Of a stretch of 64,000 bases of DNA, positions 56,477-64,000 are shown piece after piece. This DNA is from Salvelinus alpinus (Eukaryota; Chordata; Actinopteri; Salmoniformes; Salmonidae): contig NC_092091.1 in NCBI RefSeq assembly GCF_045679555.1, forward strand, positions 15,523,572 through 15,587,571, given 5' to 3'. The translations under genes and the position numbers were made by a program. Positions within the stretch are counted from its first letter, which is position 1; every line of letters begins with the position of its first letter. The notes under the pieces are model-generated. The model searched no databases, was not told the DNA's origin, and saw only the letters and a program-made list of their open reading frames with translations.

Positions 56477-58948
56477 GAACCACCCACCAATCCAGAGCCA
56501 AGCAGCGTAATTTGGAGCAACGGGCAAGTATACAGGACTTGTGGAGTTGGGAGCAAATATTTAACGGAGAAGGACCATGGGCTAAAGTAAATCACCGTCC
56601 ATGGGAACGGCTGGAGGCAGCTCGGAGAGCGGAGGAAAATAGAGAGAGGAACCGGCGTTATGAAGGGACGCGTCTTGCACGGAAGCCCGAAAAGCCCGTG
56701 AGTAACTCCCAAAAATTTCTTGGGGGGGGGCTAAGGGGTAGTGGGCCTAGGGCAGGTAGGAGACCTGCGCCCACTTCCCAGGCTAACCGTGGAGAGCGGG
56801 AGTACGGGCAGACACCGTGTTACGCAGTAGAGCGCACGGTGTCTCCTGTACGTGTGCATAGCCCGGTGCGGGTTATTCCACCTCCCCGCACTGGTAGGGC
56901 TAGATTGGGCATTGAGCCAGGTGTCATGAGGCCGGCTCAACGCGTCTGGTCTCCAGTGCGTCTCCTCGGGCCGGCATACATGGCACCTGCCTTACGCATG
57001 GTTTCCCCGGTTCGCCTACACAGCCCGGTGCGGGTTATTCCACCTCCCCGCACTGGGCGGGCGACCGGGAGCATTCAACCAGGTAAGGTTGGGCAGGCTC
57101 AATGCTCAAGAGAGCCAGTACGCCTGCACGGTCCGGTATTTCCGGTGCCACCTCCCCGCCCCAGCCTAGTACCTACAGTGCCTACACTACGCACTAGGCT
57201 ACCAGGGCATTTCCAGAGCCCTGTTCCTCCTCCACGCACTCTCCCTATAGTGCGTGTATCCAGTTCGGTGTATCCAGTTCCGGCCCCACGCACTAAGCCA
57301 CCTGTGCGTCTCCTAAGTCCTGTACACACTGTCACTTCTCCCCGTACTAGTCCTGAGGTGCCACCAGTGCCGGTACCACGCACCAGGTATAGAGTACGCT
57401 TTGAGAGTTCAGTGTGCCCTGTCCCTGCTCCCCGCACTAGTATGAAGGTGCGTGTCCTTAGCCCGGTGCCTCCAGTTCCGGCACCACGCACCAGGTCTAC
57501 AGTGCGCCTTATCCGGCCAGAGCCATCCGTCTCCCCAGCGCTATCTGAGCCATCCGTCTCCCGAGCGCCATCTGAGCCATCCGTCTCCCCAGCGCCGTCT
57601 GAGCCATCCGTCTACCCAGCGCCATCTGAGCCATCCGTCTCCCCAGCGCCATCTGAGCCATCCGTCTCCCCAGCGCCGTCTGAGCCATCCGTCTGCAATG
57701 AGCCTGCAAAGCCGCCCGTCTGCCATGAGCCTGCAAAGCCGCCCGTCTGCCATGAGCCTACAGAGCCGTCCGCCAGACAGGAGCCGCTAGAGCCGTCCGC
57801 CAGACAGGAGCCGCTAGAGCCGCCCGTCAGACAGGATCTGCCAGAGCCGCCAATCAGACAGGATCTGCCAGAGCCGCCAATCAGACAGGATCTGCCAGAG
57901 CCGCCAGCCAGACAGGATCTGCCAGAGCCGCCAGCCAGACAGGATCTGCCAGAGCCGCCAGCGAGCCATGAGCAGCCAGAGCCGTCAGAGAGCCATGAGC
58001 AGCCAGAGCCATGAGCAGCCAGAGCCGTCAGAGAGCCATGAGCAGCCAGAGCCGTCAGAGAGCCATGAGCAGCCAGAGCCGCCAGCGAGCCATGAGCAGC
58101 CAGAGCCGTCAGCGAGCCATGAGCAGCCAGAGCCGTCAGCGAGCCATGAGCGTCCAGAGCCGTCAGAGAGCCATGAGCGTCCAGAGCCGTCAGCCTGCCA
58201 TGAGCGTCCAGAGCCGTCAGCCTGCCATGAGCGTCCAGAGCCGTCAGCGAGCCATGAGCAGCCAGAGCCGTCAGAGAGCCATGAGCAGCCAGAGCCGTCA
58301 GAGAGCCATGAGCAGCCAGAGCCGTCAGAGAGCCATGAGCAGCCAGAGCCGTCAGAGAGCCATGAGCAGCCAGAGCCGTCAGCCAGCCATGAGCGTCCAG
58401 AGCCGTCAGCCAGCCATGAGCGTCCAGAGCCGTCAGCCTGCCATGAGCGTCCAGAGCCGTCAGCCTGCCATGAGCGTCCAGAGCCGTCAGCCTGCCATGA
58501 GCGTCCAGAGCCGTCAGCCTGCCATGAGCGTCCAGAGCCGTCAGTCAGCCATGAGCTGTCCCTCAGCCAGAAGCGGCTAGTAATTCAGAACTGCCCCTCA
58601 GTCCAGAGCTGTCTCTCTGTCCGGAGCTGCCCTTCAGTCCGGAGTTGCCCCTCTATCCTAAGCTACCTCTTTATCCTGAGCTACCTCTCTCTCCTAAGCT
58701 ATCCCTCTGTCCTGAGCTATCCCTATGTCCTGAGCTACCTTGTCCCAGAGCTGTCCTTGATTCTGGTGTTGCCCCTAAATTTAGGTGGGGTTATTTGGAG
58801 GGTGGTCATTGTGGGGAGGATACGGAAGCGGGGATTGATTATGGTGGGGTGGGAACCACGCCCGGAGCCTAAGCCACCACCGTGGTCAGATGCCCACCCA
58901 GACCCTCCCCTGGACTTTTTGGTGATGCGTTCGGAGTACGCATCTTGA
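56398..58948 (+). pseudogene. Arg/Pro/Glu-rich repeat protein of the LTR element, frameshifted
   Basis: The frame starts in the 5' LTR (MSFQRAAPWFNPCSSSSDEE) and runs 538 codons to 58014. An acidic patch is followed by a charged region (WSWEQIFNGEGPWAK, LEAARRAEENRERNRR). Then comes a basic proline-rich region with SPVRVIPPPRTGRA-type repeats (residues about 140-380). Next are PSVSPAPSE repeats of 27 bp (57530-57690) and RQDLPEPP repeats. From 57960 there are SHEQPEPSE repeats of 27 bp. Near 58005 a unit lacks 11 bases, ending the frame; the next frame (57968..58948) carries the remaining repeats and a C-terminus ending DFLVMRSEYAS just before the polypurine tract. I recognise the N-terminal part as recurrent in salmonid genomes but know no function. 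It has no zinc knuckle or enzymatic motif. A gag-like role is a guess. Confidence 0.7.
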
Positions 58949-58960
58949 GGGGGGGGGTTA
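58942..58960 (+). promoter_or_regulatory. Polypurine tract of the LTR element
   Basis: CATCTTGAGGGGGGGGGTTA immediately precedes the 3' LTR, the expected place for the plus-strand primer. Confidence 0.65.
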
Positions 58961-59450
58961 TGTCACGTTCCTGACCTGTTTTCTGTTTAGTTTTGTGTGT
59001 TAGTTGGTCAGGACGTGAGTTTGGGTGGGCATTCTATGTTGTCTGTTTCTATGTTGGTTTAGGGTTGCCTGGTATGGCTCTCAATTGGAGGCAGGTGTTT
59101 GGCGTTCCTCTAATTGAGAGTCATATTTAGGTAGGCTGTTCACAAGGTTTGTTTGTGGGTGGTTGTCTCCTGTGTCTGTGTCGATGTTTGCACCATACGG
59201 GACTGTTTACGGTTTGTTCATTTCATGTAGTCTGTTCCTGTTCATTTCGTTCTTCACGTTGTATGTAAGTTCGTTGTTCAGGTCTGTCTACTTTCGTTTT
59301 GTTATTTTGTATCATTTTCAAGTATAGTTCGTTTTCGTGTTTGTTCGTTTTGTTTATTTAATAAATCATTCATGTCATTTCAACGCGCTGCACCTTGGTT
59401 CAATCCCTGCTCCTCCTCTTCGGATGAAGAGGAGGAGGACCGCCGTTACA
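58961..59450 (+). repeat. 3' LTR
   Basis: Identical by eye to the 5' LTR and the same length. Its copy of the internal start codon (59372) would read out into the minisatellite. Confidence 0.92.
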
Positions 59451-62400
59451 CCAGCCATTTAATAAACCCCAGCCCTTGAATAAACCCCAGCCCTTGAATA
59501 AACCCCAGCCCTTGAATAAACCCCAGCCATTTAATAAACCCCAGCCATTGAATAAACCCCAGCCATTTAATAAACCCCAGCCCTTGAATAAACCCCAGCC
59601 CTTGAATAAACCCCAGCCCTTGAATAAACCCCAGCCATTTAAACCCCAGCCATTTAATAGACCCCAGCCCTTGAATAAACCCCAGCCCTTGAATAAACCC
59701 CAGCCATTTAATAGACCCCAGCCATTTAATAGACCCCAGCCATTTAATAGACCCCAGCCATTTAATAGACCCCAGCCCTTGAATAAACCCCAGCCCTTGA
59801 ATAGACCCCAGCCATTTAATAGACCCCAGCCATTTAATAGACCCCAGCCCTTGAATAAACCCCAGCCCTTGAATAAACCCCAGCCCTTGAATAGACCCCA
59901 GCCATTGAATAGACCCCAGCCATTGAATAGACCCCAGCCATTGAATAGACCCCAGCCATTGAATAGACCCCAGCCATTGAATAGACCCCAGCCCTTGAAT
60001 AAACCCCAGCCATTTAATAAACCCCAGCCATTTAATAGACCCCAGCCATTTAATAGACCCCAGCCATTTAATAGACCCCAGCCATTTAATAGACCCCAGC
60101 CATTCAATAGACCCCAGCCCTTGAATAAACCCCAGCCCTTGAATAAACCCCAGCCCTTGAATAGACCCCAGCCCTTGAATAAACCCCAGCCATTTAATAG
60201 ACCCCAGCCATTTAATAGACCCCAGCCATTTAATAGCCCCCAGCCCTTGAATAGACCCCAGCCATTGAATAAACCCCAGCCCTTGAATAAACCCCAGCCC
60301 TTGAATAAACCCCAGCCATTTAATAGACCCCCGCCATTTAATAGACCCCAGCCCTTGAATAAACCCCAGCCATTGAATAGACCCCAGCCATTGAATAGAC
60401 CCCAGCCATTGAATAGACCACAGCCCTTGAATAGAACCCAGCCATTTAATAAACCCCAGCCCTTGAATAAACCCCAGCCCTTGAATAAACCCCAGCCATT
60501 TAATAGACCCCAGCCATTTAATAAACCCCAGCCATTTAATAGACCCCAGCCATTTAATAGACCCCAGCCATTGAATAGATCCCAGCCCTTGAATAAACCC
60601 CAGCCATTTAATAGACCCCAGCCATTTAATAGACCCCAGCCCTTGAATAAACCCCAGCCCTTGAATAAACCCCAGCCCTTGAATAAACCCCAGCCCTTGA
60701 ATAAACCCCAGCCCTTGAATAAACCCCAGCCATTTAATAGACCCCAGCCCTTGAATAGACCCCAGCCCTTGAATAGACCCCAGCCCTTGAATAAACCCCA
60801 GCCATTTAATAGACCCCAGCCATTTAATAGACCCCAGCCCTTGAATAAACCCCAGCCCTTGAATAAACCCCAGCCATTTAATAGACCCCAGCCCTTGAAT
60901 AGACCCCAGCCCTTGAATAGACCCCAGCCATTTAATAAACTCCAGTCCTTGAATAGATCCCAGCCCTTGAATAAACCCCAGCCCTTGAATAGACCCCAGC
61001 CCTTGTATAAACCCCAGCCATTGAATAGACCCCAGCCCTTGAATAAACCCCAGCCCTTGAATAAACCCCAGCCATTTAATAGACCCCAGCCATTTAATAG
61101 ACCCCAGCCATTTAATAGCCCCCAGCCCTTGAATAGACCCCAGCCATTTAATAAACCCCAGCCCTTGAATAAACCCCAGCACTTGAATAAACCCCAGCCC
61201 TTGAATAAACCCCAGCCATTTAATAGACCCCAGCCATTTAATAGACCCCAGCCCTTGAATAAACCCCAGCCCTTGAATAAACCCCAGCCATTTAATAGAC
61301 CCCAGCCATTTAATAGACCACAGCCCTTGAATAGAACCCAGCCATTTAATAAACCCCAGCCCTTGAATAAACCCCAGCCCTTGAATAAACCCCAGCCATT
61401 GAATAGACCCCAGCCATTTAATAAACCCCAGCCATTTAATAGACCCCAGCCATTTAATAGACCCCAGCCATTTAATAGACCCCAGCCATTTAATAGACCC
61501 CAGCCATTTAATAGACCCCAGCCATTTAATAGACCCCAGCCCTTGAATAAACCCCAGCCCTTGAATAAACCCCAGCCCTTGAATAAACCCCAGCCATTTA
61601 ATAGACCCCAGCCATTTAATAGACCCCAGCCCTTGAATAGACCCCAGCCATTGAATAAACCCCAGCCCTTGAATAAACCCCAGCCATTTAATAGACCCCA
61701 GCCATTTAATAGACCCCAGCCATTTAATAGACCCCAGCCCTTGAATAAACCCCAGCCATTTAATAGACCCCAGCCCTTGAATAGATCCCAGCCCTTGAAT
61801 AAACCCCAGCCCTTGAATAGACCCCAGCCCTTGTATAAACCCCAGCCATTGAATAGACCCCAGCCCTTGAATAAACCCCAGCCCTTGAATAAACCCCAGC
61901 CCTTGAATAAACCCCAGCCATTTAATAGACCCCAGCCATTTAATAGCCCCCAGCCCTTGAATAGACCCCAGCCATTTAATAAACCCCAGCCCTTGAATAA
62001 ACCCCAGCCCTTGAATAAACCCCAGCCCTTGAATAAACCCCAGCCATTTAATAGACCCCCGCCATTTAATAGACCCCCGCCCTTGAATAAACCCCAGCCC
62101 TTGAATAAACCCCAGCCCTTGAATAAACCCCAGCCATTTAATAGACCCCAGCCATTTAATAGACCACAGCCCTTGAATAGAACCCAGCCATTTAATAAAC
62201 CCCAGCCCTTGAATAAACCCCAGCCCTTGAATAAACCCCAGCCATTTAATAGACCCCAGCCATTTAATAAACCCCAGCCATTTAATAGACCCCAGCCATT
62301 TAATAGACCCCAGCCATTTAATAGACCCCAGCCATTTAATAGACCCCAGCCATTTAATAGACCCCAGCCCTTGAATAAACCCCAGCCCTTGAATAAACCC

Positions 62401-62893
62401 CAGCCCTTGAATAAACCCCAGCCCTTGAATAAACCCCAGCCATTTAATAGACCCCAGCCATTTAATAGACCCCAGCCCTTGAATAGACCCCAGCCATTGA
62501 ATAAACCCCAGCCCTTGAATAAACCCCAGCCATTTAATAGACCCCAGCCATTTAATAGACCCCAGCCATTTAATAGACCCCAGCCCTTGAATAAACCCCA
62601 GCCATTTAATAGACCCCAGCCCTTGAATAGACCCCAGCCCTTGAATAGACCCCAGCCATTTAATAAACTCCAGTCCTTGAATAGATCCCAGCCCTTGAAT
62701 AAACCCCAGCCCTTGAATAAACCCCAGCCCTTGTATAAACCCCAGCCATTTAATAGACCCCAGCCCTTGAATAAACCCCAGCCCTTGAATAAACCCCAGC
62801 CATTTAATAGATCCCAGCCCTTGAATAAACCCCAGCCCTTGAATAAATCCCAGCCCTTGAATAGACCCCAGCCCTTGAATAGACCCCAGCCCT
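59451..62893. repeat. 18-bp two-monomer minisatellite, right part
   Basis: About 191 units of the same monomers as 53233-55986, plus hybrids (CCAGCCATTGAATAGACC). Rare marker units repeat at long intervals: CCTTGTATAA at 61001, 61829 and 62729; TCCAGTCCTT at 60941 and 62669; AATAGCCCCCAGCCC three times. The spacings (828, 900 and 1728 bp) are multiples of 18, showing a higher-order repeat of 46-50 units. The array keeps one frame open (PQPFNR/PQPLNK) for its whole length. Confidence 0.97.
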
Positions 62894-64000
62894 AACGCAG
62901 TGTCTACCTCCATCTAGTGGTGAATAATGAGTTGTCCTACCGTAAGTGAAAGAAAGGTTCAATATTAGAAGACATAAAAGTAATTGAAAAATTGACCATA
63001 CCATCTGAAACAGAATACCTTATTATAATCAGCCTATGGTTTGTCTATATGTTGACATGTGGCAGGTCTATGCTTGTCAATGTCAGTGATTTAACCGAGT
63101 AGGAGTCCTGATATAGACTCAGGTCCCCCCTCTGTCTATCTATTTTAATCTAAAAGGCGTAACTCCTACTCTGAGAAGCTTTATGAACACAGGCCCTGAC
63201 CACATAGACCAAATAAGATAAAGTTCAATCTTTTTGCGCTGACAGTCCCTTAACCAAATGTTGCAGTTGTAACTGTTGATCATAGAATGGTCACGCTGGA
63301 AACGAACAGATCCAGCCATCTTTCCACACAAAAAGGATCAACTGCTGCTCTCCCATGCTTTTCTACAACTACATTCCTCACAGGAAGTGAAAATATTGAC
63401 TATTTTGGGGGTATTACGAACAAGTAATTACGTAAAGGAAACCCCTGCAATTGTATTGTTCAAAACAATAAATGTAGCCCATTTGCATTGAAATACAAAT
63501 GATAAATTGTATATTGTTCTGACAAGAAACAAAACAATGTCTGTTGTTCAGTTCTTCTTCATAAAACCTTTATAAGGTATGCATGAATGCAACATAAATA
63601 ATGTATACTTGTAAGCAAATGTGATGCAATAAAATTGGTGGCAAAAAAAAAAAAAAAGGGTTGTAAAGAGTTTATGAGGCTTTATTAAACCTTTGAATGT
63701 AATGTTACATATACATTGTTATGTCCAAAGTCTACTCTAGATAGTGATGATTTGGCTAAAACCTCTGATTGAAGTGTTTCAGGCTTTGTCTAGACTTGGA
63801 ACACTGGCCTATGATGAGCCCATGACACAGAAAGGCCTAATTGTGCCCACCATCTTGATCTGACGTCTGCTTCATGAATGCAGCACAGAATCTACTTGGG
63901 ATGTGAATTGATGAATATTCACCAGCCCACATGTTACCGTCACCACCTGAAATGACGTGACCCATCTGAGGGAGAAAAACATACAGTGAAGAATTGATTG
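62894..64000. other. No confirmed gene
   Basis: AT-rich flank with a poly-A run at 63643-63656. No frame over 75 codons. It may continue into unique DNA. Confidence 0.5.

Larger units (their letters stand above)
55987..59450 (+). mobile_element. LTR element without gag-pol, inserted in a minisatellite
   Basis: Two 490-bp direct LTRs, TGTCACGTTCC...CCGTTACA, bound a 2484-bp interior. The target duplication CCAGC is at 55982-55986 and 59451-59455. The LTRs look identical, so insertion was recent. A G-rich polypurine tract (58948-58957) lies just before the 3' LTR; no clear tRNA primer site follows the 5' LTR. No protease, RT, RNase H or integrase motif is seen. The interior is filled by one long repeat-protein frame. 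It is probably mobilised by another element's proteins. Confidence 0.92.

Noticed and set aside
50100..62893. CRISPR-like repeat and spacer pattern
   Set aside because: Units are contiguous with no unique spacers, and the DNA is vertebrate. These are minisatellites.
59446..62913. Open frames of 1139 and 1155 codons on both strands
   Set aside because: They are translations of an 18-bp minisatellite whose period keeps frames open. There are no start context, signal peptide or non-repeat domains.
63850..63951. Possible terminal exon on the minus strand at the right edge
   Set aside because: A TTTCAG acceptor-like word precedes short open frames, but two frames are open, the polypyrimidine tract is poor, and no family match is recognised.

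Overview
The window looks like a piece of a salmonid fish chromosome (Oncorhynchus, Salmo or Salvelinus type; the species cannot be fixed from sequence alone). The reasons are a tRNA-derived SINE of the salmonid HpaI type, several Tc1-like transposons including two copies of the class from which Sleeping Beauty was derived, L2/RSg-1-like LINE 3' ends with an AAATC-type tail, a family of short TGTCAC-starting solo LTRs, and a vertebrate hyaluronidase gene with its usual intron positions. No bacterial operons, tRNA or rRNA genes, or CRISPR arrays are visible.

Only one convincing host gene is present. It is the 5' part of a HYAL4-like hyaluronidase on the minus strand (coding exons 2076..1117 and 755..666); its C-terminal exon must lie beyond the left edge. 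About 36 kb further right, on the same strand, is a decayed second hyaluronidase (38.35-42.65 kb). It keeps the same exon layout but is broken by stops, frameshifts and insertions. This suggests an old tandem HYAL cluster, HYAL4 plus a SPAM1/HYAL6-like copy, that lost one member.

Almost everything else is mobile or tandem DNA. 2.7-6.8 kb: LINEs, a SINE and a solo LTR. 7.0-10.4 kb: a Sleeping Beauty-class element, a 280-bp near-perfect palindrome at its end, and a foldback Tc1 with 581-bp arms. 11-16.4 kb: MITEs and a LINE. 16.4-19.5 kb: minisatellites of 27 and 35 bp. 19.9-25.7 kb: two Tc1-like elements, a SINE and a MITE. 26.1-27.9 kb: a dispersed repeat with internal duplications. 29.5-34.0 kb: a Tc1 split by a 3.2-kb hAT element. 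35.8-38.3 kb: a deleted Tc1 and head-to-head LINE pieces. 43.0-44.6 kb: a nearly intact Tc1 with two stop codons. 50.1-51.95 kb: a 36-bp minisatellite.

The right end is the most unusual part. A two-monomer 18-bp minisatellite of about 6.2 kb (53.2-62.9 kb) is split by a young LTR element (55987..59450). The element has LTRs identical by eye and a 5-bp target duplication. It carries no recognisable gag or pol but a long arginine/proline/glutamate-rich repeat protein frame that starts inside the LTR. The long open frames through the minisatellites arise because the units are multiples of three; I do not call them genes.
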